64,000 bases of DNA from JANYGA01 sp031420415 (GTDB lineage Bacteria; Vulcanimicrobiota; Vulcanimicrobiia; Vulcanimicrobiales; Vulcanimicrobiaceae), in contig JANOMT010000056.1 of assembly GCA_031420415.1 (NCBI GenBank), positions 1 through 64,000 on the forward strand, in the 5' to 3' direction. The notes under the pieces were generated by a model. The model worked only from the letters and a program-made list of their open reading frames with translations. It was not told the origin of the DNA and ran no database searches. The stretch's first letter is position 1; each line of letters begins with the position of its first letter. The position numbers and the translations under genes are program-made. Of this stretch, positions 34,507 through 43,975 are shown in pieces.

Positions 34507-35388
34507 TTACCGCTCACGCGTGATCATCTCTACGAATGCTGCCCATCGCTCGGGCGAGACCGACACGGTACCGCGGAATGGATAATCGAGTTCGAGGATC
34601 GTTCCAAAGCAGAGGCCGATCATGATTGCTACCGCCGCCGTCATTAAAAGCTGCACGCGAAAATTTATCATGCCGAAGAGATAGACGAACCCGACTACGG
34701 TAAAGGAACCAATTACGAGCGCCACCCAAAGAACGATAGGTACACCACTCGTCGTATCATAAATGCGATGGCGTCGAAAGTCACTAACGACTTGTACGCG
34801 ATCGAGTAAACGATTCTGCAAATTTCCCTGTTGCTTACTGAGCGCTTCGTAAGCTGCGATGTCGTCGGTAAGCGTCACCATCTCGCGTTGGGTAATCGGG
34901 CTATATGCTCCGGCGCGCATTTTCGGCCATTCGTCGCTAAGTACGGAAGCTGCAAACCGTTTGACATCTGCCCGAATGCGTTGGGAGTTCGGTGACGGAA
35001 GATGTCGAGCGAGCCGCCAAATATCGGTCGCTGCGTCAACTTCAGATCGAGCGCGATCTTGCGACTGATCGTAGTGCTCCCAGACGACGACCGTGACGAA
35101 TGCAAGTAACACCGCATAGAGGACGCCTACGACTGCTACGATGAAGCCGGCGACCTCGTTATGCTCGATAAATTGCGTTTTTGCAAACGTCCGACGAACG
35201 AGGATGTGACCGCCACAGAAAAGCGCCACAGTCAACAAGACGATCTGCACGAGAGCGACCGATGCGTCGATGGAGTAAAACAGCGATGTCACGTGCGCGA
35301 CCTGGGCGCCGAGCCATGAAAAATCGTATACAGATACGTTTTCTCTGCTAACACAGCGGAATGACCTACGCAAAGAGGCAACATACAC
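34507..35388 (-). CDS. DUF4239 (bestrophin-like) membrane protein
   Basis: This 293-residue protein has two hydrophobic helices near the N-terminus (VALVQIVLLTVALFCGG and GFIVAVVGVLYAVLLAFVTVVVWEHY split by charged residues). A soluble helical middle (~115-225) follows, with RSEVDAATDIWRLARHLP, and then two C-terminal helices. The WEHY and EVDAAT segments are typical of DUF4239. Function is unknown. The true start may be a later GTG near VSVYDFSW, as the first ~18 residues are atypical. Confidence 0.75.
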   Translation of the reverse strand: MYVASLRRSFRCVSRENVSVYDFSWLGAQVAHVTSLFYSIDASVALVQIVLLTVALFCGGHILVRRTFAKTQFIEHNEVAGFIVAVVGVLYAVLLAFVTVVVWEHYDQSQDRARSEVDAATDIWRLARHLPSPNSQRIRADVKRFAASVLSDEWPKMRAGAYSPITQREMVTLTDDIAAYEALSKQQGNLQNRLLDRVQVVSDFRRHRIYDTTSGVPIVLWVALVIGSFTVVGFVYLFGMINFRVQLLMTAAVAIMIGLCFGTILELDYPFRGTVSVSPERWAAFVEMITRER

Positions 35389-35577
35389 GACCTCAAACGC
35401 ACTATCGCGCTCGCAGTTTTTACTTCGATGGCCGCCTCAGTGGGACTCATTGTCTGCATTCGCGGTTATCGGTAGTATCGAAAACCCACATACCATCGGC
35501 TCGGCTCGGTATCATAGGACTCACAGTCGATGGTCGAACCTTTTCACGACTCGTCGATCTCTCCAGTTGTTCACGCG

Positions 35578-37203
35578 TTAATTCGCCTCGTAGATAGCAT
35601 TGACTATTTCGGCCTGGTCTCCGAGTACTGCAGCGACGTCGGCAATGCTATCGAGCGGTCCGACATTGTTGACAAACAACGAAAAGGCGAGATGATGGCC
35701 GCGTTTCGTATCAATGTAGCCAGCCAAAACTTGCGCTTTAAGCCCGGTCGCGTCGATTGACGTCCCGGTTTTGGCGTACGCGTGGCCGCGGACGGGAAGC
35801 GAACGTCCTATTGTGGCGAGTGAGCCGTCGACGCCAAAAATTGGTAGTGCTGCTCGATACGTTCCTGCATTAGCGTTCCGGCTCATGGTCTCGAGCATCG
35901 TTACCACGGCGCGCGCCGTGGCGCGGCTATCCGGGCTTCCACTTCCATTCGTTGGAAAATCGAATTGGCCGGGCGGAATGCCGAAGTTTTGGACGAGCGC
36001 GGTGCGCTCGGCAGCCAGCGACCCCGCTACCGTGCGTTTACCCTGCGTAAGACCAAATAACGAAAGACTCAGGTTAGCGCCGAGATTGAGGCTCACTTTG
36101 AGCACGAGTTTCGCTGCTTGCGCATAGGGCGGAGACACGAAGCGGGCGACGAGCGTATTGGACGGTTTTGATCCTATCGGTGGTAAGCGCGAGGGCCTGT
36201 TCTTCGCCATGAGCGGTGCGCTTACCGATACACCCGCGCGAGTCAAGGCGTCGATAAACGCGATGCGCGCAAAAGACGCTGGTTGCTCGACGCGAAATGT
36301 TCGGACGAAAGTCGAGACTCCGGACAAAGGAGCGGCATAGTCGATTGGAATCGTTCCGAAAACAGTTTTCGTGCACGGCTTCGGCCAGTCGCAGAGGGCT
36401 TTTTCATTCGGCGAGAGGGTAATGACCGCTTTCGTTCCCGCAGCCGCGGTTCTAACGGAATCAACAACCCGCAGGCCTGAGGTCTGCGGGCGCCACCCGG
36501 TGCGCGTTGTTTCACCGGGCGCGGCAGGCGTACCCCAGACATCGACCATGTTCTCATTTACGAGCATCGGTGTGATGAGCAGATTTCCGTTCGGAACGCG
36601 GTAACTATCGAAAAGTCGATCGTCGATAACGACGTCTCCACGAACCGAGCGGAGCCCGGTCGCGCGCACTTGCCGCGCCAACTCGTTGAGTCCCAGGAGT
36701 GGATCCTGCGGCGTCAATATCGCAGTTCCCAGACTATTCGCGTCGTTGTGATCGAAATCAGTAAACGCGATCGCGTCGTGCGATTGCAGGCGCCCACCAA
36801 ACGTCAGATCGCCCGAAGCGACGAGTACCAAATCGCCTCGAAGTGTCCCGTCGTGGCCGACGGTTCCGCGGCGATAGACCGGCGTCACAAACCGATGGTT
36901 CGCACCGAGGGCAGATAAAGCCACGCCCACTGAAAAAAGTTTGCGGACGGAACCGGTAAACGCCAGGCGTTCCGGGTCGAGCGCATACAGCGTCTCGTTC
37001 GTCGCTAAATCCGCTGCAAGCAAGGTCCAGGTCGCGCGGACGTAGCGCGGCTTATGCATTACGTCGATGATGCTTTGCGGTAGCAGCCGATTTCGAACGC
37101 CGGAGTCGGCTCGAGCGACCGATGGTAGGTACAGCGCAATAATAACGATCGCCACTACGTAGCGAATTGCTGCGCAGGCTGTGAGAGATGCGCTGAGCTG
37201 CAT
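35578..37203 (-). CDS. dacB: D-alanyl-D-alanine carboxypeptidase/endopeptidase (PBP4, S13)
   Basis: This 541-residue exported enzyme has a signal segment (YVVAIVIIALYLPSVARA). The S13 triad is present: SVRK at 85-88 (nucleophile Ser and Lys), SLN in KVSLNLGANL and KTG in AKTGTS near 477. The inserted domain between SxxK and SxN, typical of PBP4, spans ~100-330. It trims peptidoglycan pentapeptides and cleaves crosslinks in the periplasm. It is a stand-alone gene. Confidence 0.92.
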   Translation of the reverse strand: MQLSASLTACAAIRYVVAIVIIALYLPSVARADSGVRNRLLPQSIIDVMHKPRYVRATWTLLAADLATNETLYALDPERLAFTGSVRKLFSVGVALSALGANHRFVTPVYRRGTVGHDGTLRGDLVLVASGDLTFGGRLQSHDAIAFTDFDHNDANSLGTAILTPQDPLLGLNELARQVRATGLRSVRGDVVIDDRLFDSYRVPNGNLLITPMLVNENMVDVWGTPAAPGETTRTGWRPQTSGLRVVDSVRTAAAGTKAVITLSPNEKALCDWPKPCTKTVFGTIPIDYAAPLSGVSTFVRTFRVEQPASFARIAFIDALTRAGVSVSAPLMAKNRPSRLPPIGSKPSNTLVARFVSPPYAQAAKLVLKVSLNLGANLSLSLFGLTQGKRTVAGSLAAERTALVQNFGIPPGQFDFPTNGSGSPDSRATARAVVTMLETMSRNANAGTYRAALPIFGVDGSLATIGRSLPVRGHAYAKTGTSIDATGLKAQVLAGYIDTKRGHHLAFSLFVNNVGPLDSIADVAAVLGDQAEIVNAIYEAN

Positions 37204-37365
37204 TGCTTCTCGCCCTTCATTTTACGCTGGTCGCACTCTCGACACTATCACAGCGTGGTGAGCTGTACAATCGAAAAATGAACCGCTACGAATCTCACTT
37301 TGGCAAGCATCAAGCTCGCGAGCCGCTGGTGCCTGAACTATTCTTCGAAGACCGATCTCTTGGAA
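37204..37365. other. Spacer before small ORF
   Basis: No supported gene. Lower-GC sequence; probably carries promoter elements for the divergent dacB gene. Confidence 0.3.
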
Positions 37366-37593
37366 ATGAATCGCAGCATGTCTCACATGATGCTTTTATA
37401 CGATAACGATGCTGGTTTTCTTGAAGAAACGGTTAAGGCGGCTCGAGCCATTGATCCGCTAATAAGGCTTCATACTAAAGAACTTATATTGGATCCGATG
37501 GGCCAAACGTTCATCGTGCGAATCAACGTCGGTGTACAGTTTATTATCTGGGTTCATCGCTACCGCTCTTTCCTCAATCGCGAAGATCAGTGA
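37366..37593 (+). CDS. Small hypothetical protein
   Basis: A 75-residue frame beginning MNRSMSHMMLLYDNDAGFLE with helix KAARAIDPLIRLHTKEL and a hydrophobic VQFIIWVHRYR tail. GGAA directly precedes the ATG. Codon use is unlike the neighbours and GC is lower, so it may be a transferred fragment or chance. No family is recognised. Confidence 0.3.
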   Translation: MNRSMSHMMLLYDNDAGFLEETVKAARAIDPLIRLHTKELILDPMGQTFIVRINVGVQFIIWVHRYRSFLNREDQ

Positions 37594-38199
37594 GCGATCT
37601 GAGACGGTGACGCGGATAAGACTTGGAATTGCGTAGGGTAAGCCGGCCGCGCCGCACCTTATTTCCCCCGACGTACGCGGTAACGTCGCAGAGTTTTCGA
37701 TCGATTGCTGCGTGGGGAATGTCGGGCTAGGAAATCGTTAAGAGCGACGTATCATCGTGCCGACTGATGGAAACTCGTACTGGCTTGACGATCCGGCGGC
37801 TGCACCTCGTCGTCGTAGTCGCCGCGTGTAGCCACTGTATTGGCGGGTTGGCCTTTCTAGACGGGCGCAAGGTCGAGTCGATCATTGCTGGCGCTCGCGG
37901 CGTTCGTCTTTTTACTTAACGTACAATGCGTTTCCGGGCGGTCTAAAGTTATCGTCGTTGTATTCACATGTTGTGGCTGCATTATTGCGGTACGGCAGCA
38001 CACGATCGAGCTCTGATGTTGTGAACGATCGCTGGCCTGTGTGTTGCCGACGTCGATGATATACACTTTCGCCGAGGAGAGCGTCTACACTTCGTGAGAC
38101 GGATGTGCAATAATATGGAACCGTCTCGCGCCGGCTTCTATGAACGGCGTTCCACCATGTTAATTACCGTATTAAATCCGCTTTTGAGGGAGTGCGCAG
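37594..38199. other. 600-bp intergenic region
   Basis: No gene is supported. All six frames are short and mixed. The last ~40 bp hold AT-rich promoter-like sequence (TTAATTACCGTATTAAA) before the carbonic anhydrase gene. Confidence 0.4.
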
Positions 38200-38898
38200 A
38201 TGCAAATAGACGAACGTCCATCCCGCCGAGTCGTAATAGGGGGCGCGATCACGGTCTTGGCCGGCCTTGTCCTGCAAGGCGAAGTTCAGGCCGCGCAACC
38301 AACCGCAACGTCCGCGGTATCGCCGGATGTGGCCCTGAGCCGCCTCCAAGAGGGAAACCGACGATTCGTTAAAGGCGCCCTCGCAAATGGAAATCTCGGT
38401 GCCGAGCGGCGCCTTGCATTTGCCGAACATCAGGCTCCTTTCGCGAGCGTTCTCTCATGTTCGGACTCACGCGTTTCGCCCGAGTTAATCTTCGACCAAC
38501 ATATCGGCGATTTATTCGTGGTTCGGGTCGCCGGTAATTTCGCCGATACCGTAGGCCTCGGGACTCTCGAGTATGGTTACAGCAATCTCAACGCGAAACT
38601 AATCGTCGTCCTCGGGCATGAAGGCTGCGGAGCCATAAAGGCGACGGTCGACGCCATCAAGAGTGGGTCTCCGCTTCCCCCACATCTTAATGCACTTCAG
38701 GCCGGTATCGAGCCTGGAATCAAATCTATCGCTAAGACGGGTAGTTACGAGGACGCGGTGCTGGCCAACGTCCGCGCGCAAGTCTTGCAGCTCAGTAGCG
38801 CTGGCCCCGTTCTCGCTGCGGCCGTTGCTCGAGGTGACTTACGCATTGTGGGGGCCGAATATACGTTGCTTAGTGGCGAAGTGACTGTGCTCACGTAG
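38200..38898 (+). CDS. Tat-exported beta-carbonic anhydrase
   Basis: This 232-residue protein starts with a twin-arginine signal (SRRVVIGGAITVLAGL). The zinc ligands are in CSDSR and HEGC (GHEGCGA), with the Asp-Arg dyad in the first motif, as in beta-class enzymes. It interconverts CO2 and bicarbonate, here in the periplasm or at the cell surface. GAGGGAG precedes the ATG by 8 nt. The length matches other Tat-type beta-CAs. Confidence 0.92.
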   Translation: MQIDERPSRRVVIGGAITVLAGLVLQGEVQAAQPTATSAVSPDVALSRLQEGNRRFVKGALANGNLGAERRLAFAEHQAPFASVLSCSDSRVSPELIFDQHIGDLFVVRVAGNFADTVGLGTLEYGYSNLNAKLIVVLGHEGCGAIKATVDAIKSGSPLPPHLNALQAGIEPGIKSIAKTGSYEDAVLANVRAQVLQLSSAGPVLAAAVARGDLRIVGAEYTLLSGEVTVLT

Positions 38899-39201
38899 GG
38901 CTGGTACGAAAGCGCCCGACGCCCGGTCAACGACCGCAAGTGACTTTGTCATGTAGGCAGATGACGATGTATCTAATCGTTCACGTCCGAAAAGTATTTT
39001 CGTGAAGCCACCGGTCCGGCGAGCCGTTTGCAAACGCTCCATGCATCGCATGAAAGCGGCTGAGCTGCCCGTTGAACCGAAAGTGTTCTGCCTAAAATCC
39101 AGCCCATTCGGAAATACGTCCGCATACCTGGAGGCATCGACGGCTCGGTTAACATCGCTTGCAGAGACGACCTCTTGAGAAACCCCTCTGCTGATCGTTC
39201 G
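38899..39201. other. Intergenic region
   Basis: About 300 bp between convergent genes with nothing recognisable. An open minus frame (38973-39218) has no family features. Confidence 0.4.
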
Positions 39202-39972
39202 TCATCGTCGCCTTGCACGGACGATTCGCTCTGCGATCGCTACGTCGCTCGCGCGGTCGACGTTGACCGCGATGTCCGCGTGCGTGCTCACGACGGCGGC
39301 GACGGAGATGCCGACGAGCGCGCTGCCGCGACGCTCGGCATCGGCGATCGAGAGCCGTCGAATCGCGTATCGCGCGAGCGTCGGAAGCCCGAAGATCGCT
39401 GCAAGCCGCAACGGCGACTTTCGCGCCGCACCCAAACGTCCGAGAAACGTCGCGAGGCGCTCGAGTGCGCGAGGGCGCATCGCGACGAGACCGCCGCCAC
39501 AATACGAGCCGTCGCGCAATCGCGCCCACGTATGCGGAACCTCCGGATACGCCGCAAGATGCGTTCGCTTCTCCAAACACGAGTACGCTAGATCGCAATC
39601 GCGACTCCGCGCGATCCCGACGAACTCATCGATTGCCTCGCGCGAAATAATCGGCAGATCCGACGCGACCACGAGCACCAGCTCGTCGCGATCGAATCCG
39701 GTGAGACCCGAGCGCAAGCTTTCGGTGATCGTCGCACCATCGGCGCGCCGTTCGTCTGCGTCGCGGAGTGCGGGATCGTCATGTGCGGAGATCGGCGCGA
39801 CGACGACGATGCGGCCGACCTGTGGCGAGGAACGCAGCGACGCGATCGTGCGCGCGACGAGCGTCGTGCCTGCAATCGGTACGAAGGCCTTGTTGACGAC
39901 GCCGGGCGCCAACGCGGAAACTTCATCGGCCGGGCCACCGGCGAGAACGACGGCCGCGATCGTCAGCGCCAC
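39202..39972 (-). CDS. MobA-like nucleotidyltransferase
   Basis: This 256-residue protein has the NTP-transferase start VVLAGGPADE with a Lys in VVNKAFVPIAG, an ASDLPII segment corresponding to the metal-binding Asp, and a C-terminal helical part. The family includes MobA, IspD and sugar-nucleotide pyrophosphorylases. It overlaps ispE by 10 bp on the same strand, so a link with isoprenoid precursor synthesis is possible, but its P-loop-like region is longer than in IspD and I leave the substrate open. It starts at GTG. Confidence 0.75.
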   Translation of the reverse strand: MALTIAAVVLAGGPADEVSALAPGVVNKAFVPIAGTTLVARTIASLRSSPQVGRIVVVAPISAHDDPALRDADERRADGATITESLRSGLTGFDRDELVLVVASDLPIISREAIDEFVGIARSRDCDLAYSCLEKRTHLAAYPEVPHTWARLRDGSYCGGGLVAMRPRALERLATFLGRLGAARKSPLRLAAIFGLPTLARYAIRRLSIADAERRGSALVGISVAAVVSTHADIAVNVDRASDVAIAERIVRARRR

Positions 39973-40835
39973 GCGTCGTCGCGATGCAACGCCACCGTAA
40001 AGAGCGCTTCGTACGAAGCCGGATCGATTGCGGCTGCGACCGCGCGCGCGCGCGTCTCATCTTCGAAAAGCGCGAAGAGACACGAGCCCGATCCCGAGAG
40101 CAATACGCGCGGGGCACCCGCGGCGACGAAAGCAAAGTGCGCGCGTGCCACGTCGGGATACGCGCCGAGCACGAGATCGTGAAAATCGTTCACGAGCGAA
40201 GCATCGAGCGCCGCGAAATCGCGACGCTGCAACGCATCGATGGCCGCAAGCGACGCGCTCGTCGCCCGCGCGCGCGACGGCACGGGCGCGCTCGTCCGCG
40301 CCGTATCGAGCCGTCGATATGCATCGACCGTCGCGACGAACGCGTGCGGCCGCACGACCACGACCCACCACGGTGGTAGCGCACCGATCGCGGTGACGCG
40401 TTCGCCGTAGGCCTCCACGAGCGCACCCGTCCCGATCAAAAAAAAGGGTACGTCCGAGCCGAGTTTCGCGGCGACGGCGATCCAATCTGTTGCGGCCGGT
40501 GTGGCGCCGAGATCGCCACGCATCGCAGCGCGTAAGACGGCGGCTGCATCGCTCGAACCGCCGCCGAGGCCGCCGCCGACCGGTATCGACTTCGTGAGGC
40601 GCACGTCGTACGTCGTCGTAACGCCGCTCGCGTCGAACGCGCGCATCACGAGATTGTCGGAAGCGAGCGAGGTATCACTGGTTTCGAATCGTGTCGTTTC
40701 GCTCGGCGTCATTTCGATCTCATCATAGAGCGCGATCGGCAGCATCACGCTACGCAGCGCGTGATAGCCGTCGTCGCGCCGTGAAAGGATCTCGAGTGTA
40801 ATGTTGATCTTGGCAGGAGCGAGGAGCCTGAGCAC
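39963..40835 (-). CDS. ispE: 4-diphosphocytidyl-2-C-methyl-D-erythritol kinase
   Basis: A 290-residue GHMP kinase. It has the N-terminal LLAPAKINITLEI, the GHMP ATP loop PVGGGLGGGSSDAAA and the C-terminal VLLSGSGSCLFALF glycine motif. It phosphorylates CDP-ME in the MEP isoprenoid pathway. The GTG at 40835 fits the family start; longer upstream sequence overlaps the divergent glycosidase gene and is shadow. It is co-transcribed with the MobA-like gene. Confidence 0.92.
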   Translation of the reverse strand: MLRLLAPAKINITLEILSRRDDGYHALRSVMLPIALYDEIEMTPSETTRFETSDTSLASDNLVMRAFDASGVTTTYDVRLTKSIPVGGGLGGGSSDAAAVLRAAMRGDLGATPAATDWIAVAAKLGSDVPFFLIGTGALVEAYGERVTAIGALPPWWVVVVRPHAFVATVDAYRRLDTARTSAPVPSRARATSASLAAIDALQRRDFAALDASLVNDFHDLVLGAYPDVARAHFAFVAAGAPRVLLSGSGSCLFALFEDETRARAVAAAIDPASYEALFTVALHRDDAWR

Positions 40836-40919
40836 GCTTGCGATGCTTCGTAGATGCGCGACTCGAACCTCGCGCGAGGCGGGCATGCCCGGATGCGCTC
40901 CGAAGCTTCGAATCGCTCT

Positions 40920-43337
40920 ATGACGCCCTCCTACGATGCCCAGCACAACGAATTCTGCGCTTACGTGCTGCCCGAGTCCGAGACGCCGATGGGGCTCACG
41001 CTCGGAAACTTCAAGACCTTTGCGTCGTGCACGCCCAAAGGCGGCGTCCGCGGGCTCTGGGATGCCGATAGCGATCGCATCATCTTCGGCACACACCAAG
41101 TCGCCTATCGCCTACGCGATCGCGAGCGCACGATTTTTCCGTATCAAATCGAACGGAACTTTACGTTTCTGCCGTACGCGCAGATCTCCGAATTCGCGCT
41201 CGACGATCGCCTGCGCGTGACCGAGTGTTTTTACGTGCCACACGGCCCACGACACGATCGTGCCGTGGCCTTCGTCGTCGAGATCTCGCTTCACAACGCG
41301 AGTCGCGAACCCGTCGATGCGGCGATCTTCCCCTCGGCACTCATGGTCGGGCAACGTTTTTACGGCGAACCCGAAACCGAAGTCCATGCCGAGCGCGACG
41401 GCCCCTATCTCTGTTCGTGGAACGAAGAGTCGGGCGCGGCACGCTTGTGGGGCGCCTCGCGCGCGCCCGTCGCCGCGGTTTGCGCGGTGCGCGAGGCCGT
41501 CTTGCAACAAGCGATGCGGCGCGGCACGCTCCCCGAGGACGCGCAACTCACCGAAGTCACACCCGAACTCGCGGCGACCGTGCGTGGCCGCATCTACGGC
41601 GCCTTCGAATATCGCGTGAGCGTCGCACCAGGCGAGCGCGCGTCGCTGCGCATCGCGGTCGTCTACGACAACGCCGGCCGCGCAGCCGCGCGCGCGACGA
41701 TCGACGATCTTCTGGCCGATCCGCACGCGCTCGATGCGACGCAAGCCTACTACGCAAACGCGCTCAGGGACGCGCGTTTCCTCGTGCCCTCACCGGTCGT
41801 GAGTCGCGGCGTCGTGTGGGCGAAAGCGAACATGCTGCGGATCATCAAAGACTATCCGAAAGGCTGGGGTTCGACGAATTCGCCGCCCTCAGATATCCTC
41901 GTCTCGCGCGACACGTCGTGGTTCGTGCACGGGTTCGATTACTTTCTGCCGCAATTCAGCCGTGATGCGATCGACGTCTTCAATCGCTTTCTCGAACCAT
42001 CGGGGCAAGTGGTGGAATACGTGCGTGGGAGCAGCGGCTTCAATACGTCCTACGATCTCAACATCAACGACGATACCCCGCTTCATCTCGTCGCGATCCT
42101 CCATCATTATAACGCGACGCGCGACGACGCGTGGGTGCGCGGGCTCGTTCCCACGATCGTCAAGATTGCGGACTACATCCTCTCGCAGCGCGATGCCAAC
42201 GGTCTCGTGTGGTGCAATGCGAAAGGCGTCGATATGTACGGCATCGCGTCGTGGCGCAATATCATTCCCTACTACACGCTCGACGGTGCGGTCACCGAGA
42301 TCAACGCCGAATGCGTTTTTGCCCTCGAAGCGGCAGCGACGCTCTGTGCGGTCGTCGAGGATCGGGAACATTGGGAACGCTACTCGCGTGAAGCGGCGAG
42401 TTTACGAGAAAAAATGATGGCGCATCTCTTCAATCCCGACACGGGCGAATTCGTGTTGAATTACGATAAAGACGGCAACTATCAAGACACGTTTACGGCC
42501 GACGAAATCTTCCCCGTGCTTTTCGAGATTGCGAACCCCGATCAACGTCGCGCGATCTTGCAACGATTGCTCGAAGCGGACTTCGTCACGCCCGTCGGTT
42601 TGCGCACGATCTCCACGGCGGATTCCTGGTATTTTCCCTCACACGGATTCGGTTTACTCGGCGGCATCTGGCCCGATCTCACGCTGTGGTTCTCAGTCGC
42701 CCTCGCACGCAACGGTTTCGTCGATGAAAGCGCGCAGTGGCTCGAGACGATCTACGCGACGATGGAGGAGGGCGCGCGGCGCAACGCCGTGCCCGGTCAA
42801 TTCGCCGAGTGGTTCGATGGGGGTTCGCTCACCAATCGCGGCATGTACCTCTCGCCATGGACGGGTGCGAAATATCTGTGGGCCGTCGCCGAAACCGTCG
42901 GTGGTATCGATGGCTATCGTACGAGTGGTCGGCCACATCTCGCACCGAATCTGCCGACGGGCTGGTCGTGGTCGGCGGGGATACGCGTGCGCTTGGGTGG
43001 CGAGCGCTGCACCTACGTGATCGATCGGGCCACGGCGCGCATCTTCACCGATATGCGGGAAGCCTCGGGTGAAGAACCGTACCGTTGCATATACGCAGGC
43101 GTCGACATTAGCGACGAGATCGCGATCTCGCCGATGGAAGTCGGTGCGATCGCATTTGAAGAAGAGGGAGGCGCGGTGCGGGCGTTCGTGTGTAACTTGC
43201 TCGACGCAGCGCGTGACGTCTCGATCGAATTTCGTGGCGAGATCCGCCACGCGCACCTCGCACCAGGCGAGATGACGCAACTCGTGCTCTCAGGCACGCC
43301 CGTCGATTGCGAGATCTTTGCGGGTGCGCTCGCGTGA
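40920..43337 (+). CDS. (alpha/alpha)6-barrel glycosidase, glycogen-debranching-like
   Basis: An 805-residue protein. An N-terminal beta-sandwich (~1-290) with GLTLGNFKTF precedes a six-hairpin barrel. Motifs include ILVSRDTSWFVHGFDYFLP, FNTSYDLNINDDTPLHL, CNAKGVDMYGIASWRN, TEINAECVFALEAA and GLLGGIWPDLTLWFS. The acidic residues in these match the general-acid/base positions of debranching-type and GH15/GH133-like enzymes. A small C-terminal beta domain follows. The substrate is probably an alpha-glucan or oligosaccharide. An ATG 22 codons earlier (40854) is possible. The next gene overlaps its stop by 4 bp. Confidence 0.75.
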   Translation: MTPSYDAQHNEFCAYVLPESETPMGLTLGNFKTFASCTPKGGVRGLWDADSDRIIFGTHQVAYRLRDRERTIFPYQIERNFTFLPYAQISEFALDDRLRVTECFYVPHGPRHDRAVAFVVEISLHNASREPVDAAIFPSALMVGQRFYGEPETEVHAERDGPYLCSWNEESGAARLWGASRAPVAAVCAVREAVLQQAMRRGTLPEDAQLTEVTPELAATVRGRIYGAFEYRVSVAPGERASLRIAVVYDNAGRAAARATIDDLLADPHALDATQAYYANALRDARFLVPSPVVSRGVVWAKANMLRIIKDYPKGWGSTNSPPSDILVSRDTSWFVHGFDYFLPQFSRDAIDVFNRFLEPSGQVVEYVRGSSGFNTSYDLNINDDTPLHLVAILHHYNATRDDAWVRGLVPTIVKIADYILSQRDANGLVWCNAKGVDMYGIASWRNIIPYYTLDGAVTEINAECVFALEAAATLCAVVEDREHWERYSREAASLREKMMAHLFNPDTGEFVLNYDKDGNYQDTFTADEIFPVLFEIANPDQRRAILQRLLEADFVTPVGLRTISTADSWYFPSHGFGLLGGIWPDLTLWFSVALARNGFVDESAQWLETIYATMEEGARRNAVPGQFAEWFDGGSLTNRGMYLSPWTGAKYLWAVAETVGGIDGYRTSGRPHLAPNLPTGWSWSAGIRVRLGGERCTYVIDRATARIFTDMREASGEEPYRCIYAGVDISDEIAISPMEVGAIAFEEEGGAVRAFVCNLLDAARDVSIEFRGEIRHAHLAPGEMTQLVLSGTPVDCEIFAGALA

Positions 43338-43882
43338 GCGGTAAGCGCCCCGGCCTGAGCACGGTGCTCGTGATGGGGGCACTCGTGCTCGTCATCGCGA
43401 TTCTCGTCGGCAATAACATGGGTGGTCGCGTCCTGCGGCAGATCTCGTCGCGCGGCGCCGAAGCAGCCGCGACGCCGATCGCGACGCCCTCTCCCGGATC
43501 GTCGGATTCCCCCCAGACCCGTGCGTTGTGGAAGCGGCGTCAGGTACTTTCGGTGGCGACCGATCCTGCGTTCCCCGACCCGCGCATCACGCCGGAGCCC
43601 GAACCGGTCGAGACGGCGCGCCCACCGCGCAGAGCGAATACGCCCGACCCGAAACATTCGAAATCGAAGGCAGACTCGACAAAAGCAAGCGACGACCCGG
43701 CCTCCGAGAATACGCCGAATACGACGTACACCTCGCCCCCGGTGCCGTCGCCGATCGTCTCGCACGCCGCAGAAGAAACGATCGCCCCCGATGCCACGCA
43801 ATCGGTCGCGCCGCAGAAGCCATCCGCGCCGCGGTCGTTTCCGACACTACCCCCGGTTTCGCAGCCGAGCTTTTCCCCCTGA
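43334..43882 (+). CDS. Membrane-anchored Pro/Thr/Ser-rich protein
   Basis: A 182-residue protein starting at GTG overlapping the glycosidase stop (GTGA). One N-terminal transmembrane helix (VLVMGALVLVIAILVG) follows a short positive start; the remainder is low-complexity and rich in Pro, Ser, Thr and Ala with several P-x-P steps. It resembles the periplasmic spacer of TonB-like or cell-wall-spanning proteins but has no C-terminal domain. Coupling with the glycosidase may be only positional. Confidence 0.6.
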   Translation: MSGKRPGLSTVLVMGALVLVIAILVGNNMGGRVLRQISSRGAEAAATPIATPSPGSSDSPQTRALWKRRQVLSVATDPAFPDPRITPEPEPVETARPPRRANTPDPKHSKSKADSTKASDDPASENTPNTTYTSPPVPSPIVSHAAEETIAPDATQSVAPQKPSAPRSFPTLPPVSQPSFSP

Positions 43883-43975
43883 GCGTCACTACCATGCTGC
43901 TTGATTGGCCCTGGTAAGATAGGGACACTAGTGCCGCATGCGGCGCTTGAGATCTCACCAAGGGAGAATACGCAC

